A stretch of DNA of 15,585 bases from Eubacterium sp. (GCA_024687845.1 JAILEL010000153.1:1-15585), one strand, 5' to 3'; shown: positions 7,245 to 14,990, numbered from the stretch's first letter. The notes: generated from the sequence alone by a model not told the origin. Translations and numbers: made by a program.

Positions 7245-8702
7245 ATGTATTTAGGCGTGGATCTTGGAACATCAGCTGTTAAGCTTCTTGCTATGGATGC
7301 TGATGGAAATATTAAAAAAACAGTATCAGTTGAGTATCCTTTAAGTTTTCCTAAATCAGGATGGTCTGAGCAGAGCCCTGAAGACTGGTATAAAGGAACT
7401 ATTGAAGGAATAAAAAAGCTTCTTGCAGATGAAGCAGATAAAACTGTTGAAGGTATCGGAGTAGGCGGACAGATGCATGGTCTTGTTATTCTTGATGCTG
7501 ATGATAATGTTATCAGACCTGCAATTCTTTGGAATGATGGACGTACAACCAAGGAAACAGAATATCTTAATACAGTTATTGGACAGGATAAACTTTCTGA
7601 ATATACAGGAAATATTGCATTTGCTGGTTTTACTGCTCCAAAGATTCTCTGGGTTCGTGATAATGAGCCTGACAATTTTAAGAAGATTAAGAAGCTTATG
7701 CTTCCAAAAGATTATTTAGTATATAGACTTACTGGTGCTTATACATCTGATTATTCTGATGCTTCTGGAATGCTTCTTCTTGATGTAAAGAACAAAAAAT
7801 GGTCAGCTGAGATGCTTGAAATCTGTGGCATAGCTGATATTGAAATGCCAGAGCTTCACGAGAGCTTTGATGTAGTTGGTGAACTTAAGTCAGATATTGC
7901 TGCTGAACTTGGTATAACTGGAACTACTAAGGTTGTTGCTGGTGCAGGAGATAATGCAGCAGCAGCTATTGGAACTGGTACTGTAGGAGCTGGAAGATGT
8001 AATCTTTCACTTGGTACATCAGGTACTATTTTCATTACTAATGATAAGTTCTCAGTTGATGAATATAATAGTCTTCATTCATTTGCTCATGCAGATGGTG
8101 GATTCCATCTTATGGGATGTATGCTTTCTGCTGCTTCTTGTAATAAGTGGTGGATGGATGAAATACTTCGTGATGAGGATTATGCAGGCGCTCAGAAGGG
8201 AATTGAAAAACTTGGTGAGAATAGTGTATTCTTTATGCCTTATCTCATGGGAGAAAGATCACCTCATAATAATCCACTTGTAAGAGCTGGTTTCCTCGGA
8301 ATGAGTATGGATACTACAAGAGAAGATATGGTACTTGCAGTGCTCGAAGGAGTTGCATTTGGACTTAGAGATTCTCTTGAAGTTGCTAGAAGCCTTGGAA
8401 TTGAGATTTCAGTTTCTAATATCTGTGGTGGCGGTGCAAAGAGTCCACTTTGGAGAAAAATCATTGCAAATGTAATGAATATCAAGCTTGAGATTCAAGC
8501 AAATGATGAAGGTCCTGCACTTGGTGGTGCTATACTTGCAGCTGTTGGCTGTGGAACTTTTGCTGATGTTCAGGAAGCTGCTGACAAAATTGTTAAGGTA
8601 GTAGATGTTGTTGAACCAGATGCTGAGCTTGTAGCAAAATATGAAGAAAAATATCAGAAGTTTAGAAAGCTTTATCCGTTACTTAAGGATTTTTATAATT
8701 AA
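7245..8702 (+). CDS. xylB: Xylulokinase (FGGY family)
   Basis: Xylulokinase phosphorylates D-xylulose to xylulose 5-phosphate with ATP. The 485-residue protein begins MYLGVDLGTSAVK, with Asp6 in the first phosphate-binding loop, followed by the XylB signature GVGGQMHGLV (72-81) and ILWNDGRT (94-101). The presumed catalytic base is Asp236 in VAGAGDNAAAAIG, matching Asp233 of E. coli XylB. The second ATPase motif GGGAKSPLWR lies near 405-415. The start at 7245 is chosen because GGAG (7231-7234) precedes it and it gives the family N-terminus; an in-frame TTG 54 bases upstream has no ribosome site. It heads a two-gene unit with aldose epimerase. The D6/MHG/D236 pattern supports xylulokinase over ribulokinase or glycerol kinase. 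Confidence 0.94.
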   Translation: MYLGVDLGTSAVKLLAMDADGNIKKTVSVEYPLSFPKSGWSEQSPEDWYKGTIEGIKKLLADEADKTVEGIGVGGQMHGLVILDADDNVIRPAILWNDGRTTKETEYLNTVIGQDKLSEYTGNIAFAGFTAPKILWVRDNEPDNFKKIKKLMLPKDYLVYRLTGAYTSDYSDASGMLLLDVKNKKWSAEMLEICGIADIEMPELHESFDVVGELKSDIAAELGITGTTKVVAGAGDNAAAAIGTGTVGAGRCNLSLGTSGTIFITNDKFSVDEYNSLHSFAHADGGFHLMGCMLSAASCNKWWMDEILRDEDYAGAQKGIEKLGENSVFFMPYLMGERSPHNNPLVRAGFLGMSMDTTREDMVLAVLEGVAFGLRDSLEVARSLGIEISVSNICGGGAKSPLWRKIIANVMNIKLEIQANDEGPALGGAILAAVGCGTFADVQEAADKIVKVVDVVEPDAELVAKYEEKYQKFRKLYPLLKDFYN

Positions 8703-8735
8703 TCATTAAGGTTGAAGGCATTTAGGAGGGAATTG

Positions 8736-9785
8736 ATGAAAGCAGAGTTTGGTAAAACAAAATACGGAGCAACAGTTACTTCGTATGAAATTTCTAATTC
8801 TAAGGGTATGTCTGCTACTATTATTGATTTTGGTGCAACCGTTACAAAACTTATAGTCCCTGATAGAGATGGCAAGCTTCGTGATGTTCAGCTTGGATAT
8901 GATTCAGTTGAGGATTATGAGAACGGAAAAACATTTTTCGGAACAATAATAGGTAGAAATGCTAATCGTATATTTGAGGGTAAAACTGTAATTGATGGTA
9001 TTACATATCAGATGGATCAGAATGATAATGAGAATAATCTCCACAGTGGAAATAATGGTATTGATAAAAAAATGTGGACAGTTATTTCTTATGATTCATC
9101 CAGTGTTTCAATGATTTGTAAGTCAAATGATATGGAACAGGGACTTCCGGGTAATTTTACTATAACGGTTACTTATAGTATTACTGAAAAAAATGAGTTT
9201 AAGATTGCCTATGATGCAGGTTCTGATAAGAAAACAGTAATTAATCCAACAAGTCATATGTATTTTAATCTTAATGGACATTATAAGGGAAGTATTGAAG
9301 GTCATCTGCTTACTCTTGATAGCGAATTTTACAATCCTGTAATTGATGAAAAAGCTATTCCAACAGAAGAAAAGCTTGCAGTAGAGGGTACAGTATTTGA
9401 CTTTAGAACTCCTAAAAAGGTTGGAACAGATATAAATGCTGATGAAATCCAGCTTAAATACGTAGGTGGATATGATCATAATTTTATAATAAAAGGTGAA
9501 TCAGGTGATCTAAGACATTTTGCTACTCTTTACAGTGAAGAGAGCGGCATAAGAATGGATCTGTATTCTGACAGAACTGGAACTCAGTTTTATTCTGGGA
9601 ATTTTATAGGAGAGCAGAAGGGTAAAGGTAATTTTGAATATCATGACAGATCAGGTATGTGTCTGGAACCGCAGTATATTCCAAATGCTGTAAACTTTAT
9701 TCCTGAATCGGATATAGATTCTCCAATATTTGATGCAGATGAGAGATATCATTCTGATAGTATTTATCAATTTACTATAGTTTAA
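8736..9785 (+). CDS. galM: Aldose 1-epimerase (mutarotase)
   Basis: This enzyme interconverts the alpha and beta anomers of free aldoses so that the isomerase or kinase gets the right form. The 349-residue protein has the family landmarks in order: GRNANRI (73-79), NNLHSG with H104 (100-105), SHMYFNL with the catalytic acid H174 (173-179), GGYDHNF (244-250), and SGMCLEPQYIPNAVN with the catalytic base E311 (306-320). The start at 8736 follows AGGAGGG (8724-8730); a TTG 24 bases further upstream precedes the ribosome site and is not used. It lies 33 bases after xylulokinase, so the two are probably co-transcribed. In this setting it would act on beta-xylose released by the retaining GH3 enzyme. 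Glucose or galactose may also be substrates. Confidence 0.94.
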   Translation: MKAEFGKTKYGATVTSYEISNSKGMSATIIDFGATVTKLIVPDRDGKLRDVQLGYDSVEDYENGKTFFGTIIGRNANRIFEGKTVIDGITYQMDQNDNENNLHSGNNGIDKKMWTVISYDSSSVSMICKSNDMEQGLPGNFTITVTYSITEKNEFKIAYDAGSDKKTVINPTSHMYFNLNGHYKGSIEGHLLTLDSEFYNPVIDEKAIPTEEKLAVEGTVFDFRTPKKVGTDINADEIQLKYVGGYDHNFIIKGESGDLRHFATLYSEESGIRMDLYSDRTGTQFYSGNFIGEQKGKGNFEYHDRSGMCLEPQYIPNAVNFIPESDIDSPIFDADERYHSDSIYQFTIV

Positions 9786-9804
9786 AAACTTTCTTTTCTT
9801 TAGA

Positions 9805-9848
9805 AGCCGGAAGTGAAGAGTATGATTTATTCTTCGTTTCCGGCTTTT
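9805..9848 (+). terminator. Intrinsic terminator after galM
   Basis: A 15-bp stem (9805-9819 with 9831-9845) contains two G-T wobbles; its outer part is AGCCGGAA/TTCCGGCT. It is followed by TTTT and then GTATATTTTT. It ends the xylulokinase-epimerase unit. Confidence 0.85.
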
Positions 9849-9987
9849 GTATATTTTTCACAGTAAAATTGTTGAAAAAAAAGCCATCAATATATTTGAA
9901 TAATAATCAATTTGTAACAAAAATGTCATTTTTTGTACATATTTACCCTTATAAAAAAGACAAAATATGAAAAAAAACGGAACTTTT

Positions 9988-10019
9988 AGCAATATTTGTT
10001 AAAAACAGAGCAATATTTG
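9988..10019 (+). promoter_or_regulatory. Candidate operator, copy 3: two AGCAATATTTG direct repeats
   Basis: AGCAATATTTG occurs at 9988-9998 and 10009-10019 in the same orientation, 21 bp apart start to start (two helical turns). The shared core GCAATATTTG is identical to the one at 600-609. A TATAAT lies 25 bases downstream. Paired direct repeats just upstream of a promoter are typical of AraC-type activators. The link to the regulator at 13812-14744 is inferred. Confidence 0.6.
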
Positions 10020-10044
10020 ATAAACATTATTATGCAATTTTTAC

Positions 10045-10080
10045 TATAATATTGACAGTCTCAAAAAGCGTTAGTACTTT
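10045..10080 (+). promoter_or_regulatory. Candidate promoter region of the ABC operon
   Basis: There are two options. One is TATAAT at 10045-10050, with a poor -35 that would suit activator dependence on the upstream repeats. The other is a perfect TTGACA at 10052-10057 with TACTTT at 10075-10080, 17 bp spacing. They cannot be told apart by eye. Confidence 0.45.
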
Positions 10081-10100
10081 ATGCCCAAAGTACTGATGCT
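10067..10100 (+). promoter_or_regulatory. Hairpin in the ABC operon leader
   Basis: An inverted repeat pairs 10067-10080 with 10087-10100 over 14 bp (two wobbles), with loop ATGCCC. The inner arms AGTACTTT and AAAGTACT are a perfect match. No T-run follows, so it is not a plain terminator. It may be an RNA leader structure that protects or regulates the message, or a DNA operator near the transcription start. Confidence 0.6.
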
Positions 10101-10141
10101 GATAGACAGGTTGTTTAAGTATTATAAGGAGGATTTTAAAC

Positions 10142-11623
10142 ATGAGAAAAATGAGACGTGTTGCTGCTGTTGCACTTAGTGCATGTATGGTAGCATCAAT
10201 GGTAACCGGATGTGGCGGATCAGATTCATCTTCTACATCTACAGACGACACAGCAGCTACAGAGGCAGCAGCAGATGATACTGAAGCAGCTACAGAAGCA
10301 GCAGCAGATGATACTGAAGCAGCTACAGAAGCAGCAGCAGATGATAGTGCATCAGGTTCAAAGGGTACAATCAATCTTTGGACATTCACAGACGAAGTTC
10401 CTGGAATGGTTGACAAGTTCCTTGAAGCTAATCCTGATTTTGGCTATGATGTAAATTCTACAATCATTGCTACAACAGATGGCGCTTATCAGCCAGCACT
10501 TGATCAGGCTCTTGCTGCAGGTGGAGCAGATGCACCTGACTTATACTGTGCAGAGGAAGCATTCGTTCTTAAGTATACTCAGGGTGATATGGCTCAGTTC
10601 GCAGCTCCATATGCTGACCTTGGTATCGATGTAGATGCTGAAGTTTCAGCAGCTGAGATTGCACCTTACACAATTGATATCGGAACAAACAAAGACGGAA
10701 ATCTTGTAGCTCTTGGATATCAGTCAACAGGTGGATGCTTCATCTACAGACGTTCAATCGCTAAGGATGTATTTGGAACAGATGATCCAAAGGAAATCGG
10801 CAATATCGTTGGTGCTGGAACAGGTAACTTCGATAAGTTCTTCGAAGCAGCTGAAACACTCAAGGGTAAAGACGTAGCAATGCTTTCAGGTATGGGTGAT
10901 CTTTGGACAGTTATTAAGCACAGTGCTGATGAAGGATGGCTTAATGCTGATGGAAAACTTCACATCGATCCAAAGATTGAGCAGTACATGGATTATTCTA
11001 AGACACTTATTGACAATGGTTATACAAATGATACTTCAGCTTGGGCAGACGCTTGGTTTGCTGATATGAAGGATGAAGGTACAAAGAAGGTATTTGGTTT
11101 CTTCGGACCTGCATGGCTTATCAACTATACACTCGCTCCTAACTGTGGTGGTGAGAAAGTTGGCGAAGGTACATATGGTGACTGGGCTGTTTGTGAATCT
11201 CCAGTAGGTTTCTTCTGGGGTGGTACATGGCTTATGGCTAACAAGGATTCAGAGAAGAAGGAAGCTGTAGGACAGATCATCGATTGGATTACACTTAACT
11301 GTACAGAAGATGGTCTTCAGTATAAGTGGGCTAACGGAACACTTAATGGTGAAGGCGGAACAAAGGACGTTGTTGCTTCTAACACAGTTCTTGGTATGTC
11401 AGATGGTACTCTTGATTTCCTTGGCGGACAGAACATGTTCGATTCATTCATTCCAGCTAACAGCAATGCAAGTGGTAAGACAATGACTCAGTATGATGAG
11501 ACAATCAACACTGCATGGCAGGATCAGGCTTCTCAGTATGCTCATGGTGAGAAGGATAAGGAAACAGCTATTGCTGATTTCAAGACAAATGTTTCTGATC
11601 AGCTTGGCGTTGAAGCAGAGTAA
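10142..11623 (+). CDS. Sugar ABC transporter substrate-binding lipoprotein
   Basis: The 493-residue protein is a family 1 extracellular solute-binding protein. The N-terminus is a lipoprotein signal: charged start, hydrophobic stretch, and lipobox VTGC with Cys24 as the lipidated residue. A low-complexity linker (about 25-74) made of near-exact TEAAADD units follows, and the binding domain starts at KGTINLWTF (74-82). The rest, with many aromatic residues (for example FFGPAWLINY, GFFWGGTWLM), fits a carbohydrate-binding lobe pair. It should sit on the outer face of the membrane and pass sugar to the two permeases encoded next. Xylo-oligosaccharide uptake is inferred from the neighbours; the ligand is not readable from sequence. 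It is preceded by AAGGAGG. A stem-loop after its stop may raise its expression above that of the permeases. Confidence 0.92.
   Translation: MRKMRRVAAVALSACMVASMVTGCGGSDSSSTSTDDTAATEAAADDTEAATEAAADDTEAATEAAADDSASGSKGTINLWTFTDEVPGMVDKFLEANPDFGYDVNSTIIATTDGAYQPALDQALAAGGADAPDLYCAEEAFVLKYTQGDMAQFAAPYADLGIDVDAEVSAAEIAPYTIDIGTNKDGNLVALGYQSTGGCFIYRRSIAKDVFGTDDPKEIGNIVGAGTGNFDKFFEAAETLKGKDVAMLSGMGDLWTVIKHSADEGWLNADGKLHIDPKIEQYMDYSKTLIDNGYTNDTSAWADAWFADMKDEGTKKVFGFFGPAWLINYTLAPNCGGEKVGEGTYGDWAVCESPVGFFWGGTWLMANKDSEKKEAVGQIIDWITLNCTEDGLQYKWANGTLNGEGGTKDVVASNTVLGMSDGTLDFLGGQNMFDSFIPANSNASGKTMTQYDETINTAWQDQASQYAHGEKDKETAIADFKTNVSDQLGVEAE
10253..10346 (+). repeat. 33-bp in-frame tandem repeat in the lipoprotein linker
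   Basis: There are about 2.85 copies of a 33-base unit (10253-10285, 10286-10318, 10319-10346). Unit 1 differs from unit 2 by one base, and unit 3 ends early. The unit encodes AATEAAADDTE, so changes in copy number stay in frame and only lengthen or shorten the acidic linker between the lipid anchor and the binding domain. Confidence 0.95.
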
Positions 11624-11675
11624 TTAAAATATAATTACTTATTTTAGACAGTATTAAATAACAAACGTATTTGAC

Positions 11676-11708
11676 GGCAGATGCCTTTGCTTGTCTGAGG
11701 CATCTGCT
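11676..11708 (+). promoter_or_regulatory. Intercistronic stem-loop between binding protein and permease
   Basis: GCAGATGCC (11677-11685) pairs with GGCATCTGC (11699-11707), extended by a T-A and wobble pairs. No T-run follows. Such hairpins between a binding-protein gene and its permease genes are known to protect the upstream message or act as partial terminators, giving more binding protein than permease. Confidence 0.75.
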
Positions 11709-11756
11709 AAAATACGGTTTGGGGACTTTAATCCAAATAATGTACGGAGGTTCCAT

Positions 11757-12731
11757 ATGAAGAAGAAAAAAGGAGTTGTCAGATATAGCAAATACGGATA
11801 TTTGTTCAGCATCCCTTTCGTTGTGGCCTTCCTTATATTTCAGCTTTATCCAATAATTTATACTGCTGTAATCGGTTTTACAGATTTGAAGGGAGTAGTA
11901 CCTAATGGTATACACTTCCTCAAGGATGATATTTTTGCTAACTTTAAGACAGTTTTGTCTAGCAATTCCTTTCAGGTTGCTTTTAAGAATACAGTAATTA
12001 TGTGGTTATGTAACTTCGTACCTCAGATATTACTTGCTTTACTTCTTGCAGCCTGGTTTACAGACAGAAGGTGGAATATTAAAGGCCAAGGTGTATATAA
12101 GGTTCTGCTTTACATGCCTAATATCATAACGGCAGCAACTATTGCCATACTTTTCAAATCTCTTTTTGATTATCCTAAGAGCCCAGTAAATGATATTCTT
12201 ATGAGTATCGGAATTCTAGAACAGGGTAAGCCATTTAACTTCCCTCTAAGTAAACCTTGGGCAAAAGGAATTGTATCATTTATTCAATTCTGGATGTGGT
12301 ACGGTTATACAATGTTAATTCTTATATCGGGAATTCTGGGTATAAGCCCTGATATTTTCGATGCTGCAGAAGTTGACGGAGCAACTAAGGTTCAAACCTT
12401 TTTCCAGGTAACTCTGCCTAATATTCGAACAATATTGCTTTTCACTCTTGTTACTAGTTTGATCGGTGGTCTCAATATGTTTGATATTCCGAAGTTATTC
12501 CTTCTTGGTGGTCCTGATAGTGCTACTAAGACAACTAGTGTTTATATTTATGAACAAGCATTCAGTGGAAGCTATTTATACAACAGAGCAGCAGCGGCAA
12601 GTATGATAATGTTCGTAGTTATCATGATATGTTCGGCAGTTCTCTTCTTGATTATGAGAGAAGACGATACTGATGGATATGGAAAAGCTAAGTCTAAGAA
12701 GCTCAAACATGCAGCGAAGGGAGGGGTATAA
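11757..12731 (+). CDS. Sugar ABC transporter permease 1 (MalF-like)
   Basis: The 324-residue inner-membrane protein has about six transmembrane segments, the first at roughly 15-40. It carries the cytoplasmic EAA loop (DAAEVDGATKVQTFFQVTLP, 202-221) that docks with the ATPase. The start at 11757 is preceded by GGAGG (11746-11750) and yields a lysine-rich MKKKKG start; a longer in-frame extension would run through the intercistronic hairpin and is rejected. The protein forms a heterodimer with the next gene product, whose start codon follows this stop codon directly with no spacer. That points to coupled translation and a 1:1 ratio. The substrate is inferred as a pentose oligosaccharide from the locus. 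Confidence 0.93.
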   Translation: MKKKKGVVRYSKYGYLFSIPFVVAFLIFQLYPIIYTAVIGFTDLKGVVPNGIHFLKDDIFANFKTVLSSNSFQVAFKNTVIMWLCNFVPQILLALLLAAWFTDRRWNIKGQGVYKVLLYMPNIITAATIAILFKSLFDYPKSPVNDILMSIGILEQGKPFNFPLSKPWAKGIVSFIQFWMWYGYTMLILISGILGISPDIFDAAEVDGATKVQTFFQVTLPNIRTILLFTLVTSLIGGLNMFDIPKLFLLGGPDSATKTTSVYIYEQAFSGSYLYNRAAAASMIMFVVIMICSAVLFLIMREDDTDGYGKAKSKKLKHAAKGGV

Positions 12732-13619
12732 ATGTCAGCAGAAAATGATAGAATCGCTGCAGCAAATGCGCAAGCTAAGTTCAATAAGAAGTCGCATTCA
12801 GGTATGAAAATTCTTATTCATATAGTTTGTATCTTTCTTGCAGTTCTGAGTGTCCTCCCATTTTGGATCATGATGGTTAATGCTACAAGATCCACAACTG
12901 AGATTCAGCAGATGGCTCTGTCTTTAATACCTTCTAAGTATCTTATGAGTAACTTTAAGATTCTTACTGGTAAATCATTCCATCCTATGGTTGGTTTCAT
13001 GAATTCTATTATTATTTCAACTTGTTCAACAGCGCTGAATGTATATTTCTCATCTCTTACAGCTTATGCGCTTGTTGCATATGATTGGAAATTGAAGAAT
13101 GGTTTCTTCAAGTTTATAGTCGGAGTCATGATGATACCTGCACAGGTTACTATGATTGGTTTCTATCAGATGGTTTATAAGCTTCATCTTACAAATAGGC
13201 TGAGTATGCTTATAATTCCTGCGATAGCAGCACCTGCTATAGTATTCTATATGAGACAGTATCTGTATCCTACACTTTCGATGGAAATGGTAGAGGCAGC
13301 ACGTATTGATGGAGCTAAAGAGTTCCGTATATTCAATACAATTATTATTCCTATTATGAAGCCAGCTATTGCTACACAGGCTATTTTCTGTTTCGTTGGT
13401 AGTTGGAATAACTTGTTTACTCCACTTGTACTTCTTACAAAACAAGAAAAGTATACAATGCCTATCATGGTATCTCTTCTTAGAGGAGATATTTATAAGA
13501 CTGAGTTTGGTTCGATTTATCTCGGACTGACACTTACAGTTCTACCTCTGATAATAGTATACTTATTCTTATCGCGATATATCATTGCGGGTGTAGCCCT
13601 TGGTGGTGTTAAGGGATAA
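12732..13619 (+). CDS. Sugar ABC transporter permease 2 (MalG-like)
   Basis: The 295-residue inner-membrane protein has about six transmembrane segments after a polar N-terminal tail of some 25 residues. Its EAA loop is EAARIDGAKEFRIFNTIIIP (188-207). The ATG follows the stop codon of permease 1 without a gap; its ribosome site (GGGAGGGG) lies inside the end of the upstream gene, so translational coupling is likely. It ends the operon, and a terminator lies about 65 bases downstream. No ATP-binding subunit is encoded here, so the transporter probably borrows a shared ATPase of the MsmX/UgpC type encoded elsewhere. Confidence 0.94.
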   Translation: MSAENDRIAAANAQAKFNKKSHSGMKILIHIVCIFLAVLSVLPFWIMMVNATRSTTEIQQMALSLIPSKYLMSNFKILTGKSFHPMVGFMNSIIISTCSTALNVYFSSLTAYALVAYDWKLKNGFFKFIVGVMMIPAQVTMIGFYQMVYKLHLTNRLSMLIIPAIAAPAIVFYMRQYLYPTLSMEMVEAARIDGAKEFRIFNTIIIPIMKPAIATQAIFCFVGSWNNLFTPLVLLTKQEKYTMPIMVSLLRGDIYKTEFGSIYLGLTLTVLPLIIVYLFLSRYIIAGVALGGVKG

Positions 13620-13684
13620 TTACAAAGAATAATATTCAAAAATATTTCTTAAAATAAAGTGAAGGTTGTTTTAGGGAAATAAAT

Positions 13685-13735
13685 AAAGGTGATACCTGGA
13701 AATCTGTATTTCAGAATTCTGAGTATCACCTTTTT
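13685..13735 (+). terminator. Terminator after the ABC operon, perhaps bidirectional
   Basis: An 11-bp stem (AAAGGTGATAC at 13685-13695, GTATCACCTTT at 13723-13733) encloses a smaller GAAAT/ATTTC hairpin and ends in TTTTT. Read from the other strand, the stem is followed by the T-rich tract TTTATTTATTT, so it may also stop transcription of the convergent regulator gene. Confidence 0.88.
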
Positions 13736-13811
13736 GCATTTGTTATAAAGCTATTTTGTATCACATTTCACAGTAATCTGATAATGTATAAATGTTTATC
13801 TGAGAAAAATA

Positions 13812-14744
13812 TTATACTTGATTATGATTGTCATCCAGCGATTCGAGTCTCATTTTCTTATAATCGCTTGGAGAACTGTTTGTGTATTTTTTAAATGTTC
13901 GGCAGAAGGATGGGAGAGTATTGAATCCGGTCTGAAATGCTATATCAGTTACCGGAGTGTCTGTCATTAGGAGCTCCTGCGCTACACTGATTCTTTTTAA
14001 AGTCAGATAGTCATGAAATGTATATCCGGTCTGAGCTTTAAAAAGCCTTAAAAAATGATATTTTGAAAAGCCTGTATATTCAGCAGCTTGTTCAGTTGAA
14101 ATATCTTCTGCATAATTAATATCTATATAATTCAAAAGAGAATTGATTCTATTGATAGATTGAGATGCGCTGCTGGTTTCAGCTTTTACTAAATTCTCGG
14201 AATGCTTTGCAATCTCTATAAATACTTGATAGATCTTATCATAAACGATAGTTTCCCAGAAATGAGCATTTGTAAAATAAACGGAATTCATTTCCATAAA
14301 TAATTTGTATACTCGCTCATAAATATCCGGACAAGTCGTTTTGTTACAAAGAAATGCATCGAAAAATAGAGATTCTATTGTTTTATAATCATGAGAATTA
14401 AAAAACTGGTTCATTTCTATAAGATATATAAAACGAATTCCATACTTGTCGTTTATATATTCATGGAACATATGCGGCGGAATTATTAAAATATCACCTT
14501 CATGTAAAGTGAATTTTTTGCCGTTTGCTATTATCTCATAATTATTTTGAATACATAAAAAAACTTCCAGGGCTTCGTGAGAATGCTGCGCATATCCTTT
14601 TTTCTGATTGTTATACCATATTCTAATATGTGAAGTAGGCCTATAATTAACCAGTTCCTTAGAACTATGAACAACCCTTCCATCAAAATCAGAATTAGGT
14701 TGATAATACTTTTCAGGAACATCAGTAGTATTAGGTAGTGCCAT
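13812..14744 (-). CDS. AraC-family transcriptional regulator
   Basis: The 310-residue protein has an N-terminal cupin-like sugar-sensing domain, with HSHEALEVFL (54-63) and HEGDILIIPPHMFHEY (81-96) as typical strands. It has a C-terminal AraC/XylS DNA-binding domain (about 200-300): first helix-turn-helix STEQAAEYTGFSKYHFLRLF (216-235), second near TDIAFQTGFNTLPSFCRTFK (266-285), ending SSPSDYKKMR. AGGAGT on the minus strand (14755-14760) sets the start. It is transcribed toward the ABC operon and probably activates the pentose operons when the inducer binds. The direct-repeat sites at 600, 7108 and 9988 are plausible targets. The effector is unknown. Confidence 0.93.
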   Translation of the reverse strand: MALPNTTDVPEKYYQPNSDFDGRVVHSSKELVNYRPTSHIRIWYNNQKKGYAQHSHEALEVFLCIQNNYEIIANGKKFTLHEGDILIIPPHMFHEYINDKYGIRFIYLIEMNQFFNSHDYKTIESLFFDAFLCNKTTCPDIYERVYKLFMEMNSVYFTNAHFWETIVYDKIYQVFIEIAKHSENLVKAETSSASQSINRINSLLNYIDINYAEDISTEQAAEYTGFSKYHFLRLFKAQTGYTFHDYLTLKRISVAQELLMTDTPVTDIAFQTGFNTLPSFCRTFKKYTNSSPSDYKKMRLESLDDNHNQV

Positions 14745-14841
14745 ATATTATATTACTCCTTATAAAATGCTTTTATAAAAAGTCAAAGGTTTCTATTTCA
14801 TCTTGTTAAAGAATTATTTCTTTAATGCAAAATCGCAATTT

Positions 14842-14870
14842 ATTCTAACATATATTTATTTTTAATTCAA
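14842..14870 (-). promoter_or_regulatory. Promoter of the AraC-family gene
   Basis: On the minus strand TTGAAT (14865-14870) and TAGAAT (14842-14847) are 17 bp apart, and a TG one base upstream of the -10 makes it an extended -10 box. The predicted leader is about 90 bases. Confidence 0.75.
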
Positions 14871-14961
14871 ATGTTTATATCTTAACCTGTTACTTTCGGA
14901 AGCAGAATGATTTGTTCAACATGCATAAAATGAATTATAATAATAGTTATAAATGTAACAC

Positions 14962-14990
14962 TTGCATAAAATCCTTTTATATTGTATAAT
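14962..14990 (+). promoter_or_regulatory. Strong sigma-A-type promoter of the secreted protein gene
   Basis: TTGCAT (14962-14967) and a perfect TATAAT (14985-14990) are separated by 17 bp. Transcription would start near 14997, giving a leader of about 67 bases that contains the palindrome and possible pseudoknot. Confidence 0.9.

Larger units (their letters stand above)
9786..10141 (+). promoter_or_regulatory. Spacer with terminator and regulatory region of the ABC operon
   Basis: No gene is supported here. In order the stretch holds the galM terminator, a very A+T-rich tract with an extra TATTTGAATA at 9893-9902 (also present at 615-624), the paired AGCAATATTTG repeats at 9988-10019, a TATAAT at 10045-10050, a perfect TTGACA at 10052-10057 with a weak -10 (TACTTT, 10075-10080) at 17 bp, a long leader hairpin at 10067-10100, and the ribosome site AAGGAGG near 10127-10133. 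Confidence 0.6.

Noticed and set aside
10030..10416. Minus-strand frame coding for repeated AAASVAASVSS
   Set aside because: It is the mirror image of the 33-bp repeat in the lipoprotein gene; the repetition is explained by the plus-strand linker.
11691..11756. Upstream extension of permease 1 by 22 codons
   Set aside because: The extension is part of the intercistronic hairpin region; the ATG at 11757 has GGAGG at proper spacing.
13050..13445. 131-codon minus-strand frame inside permease 2
   Set aside because: It is antisense to a clear membrane protein gene and has no start signals.
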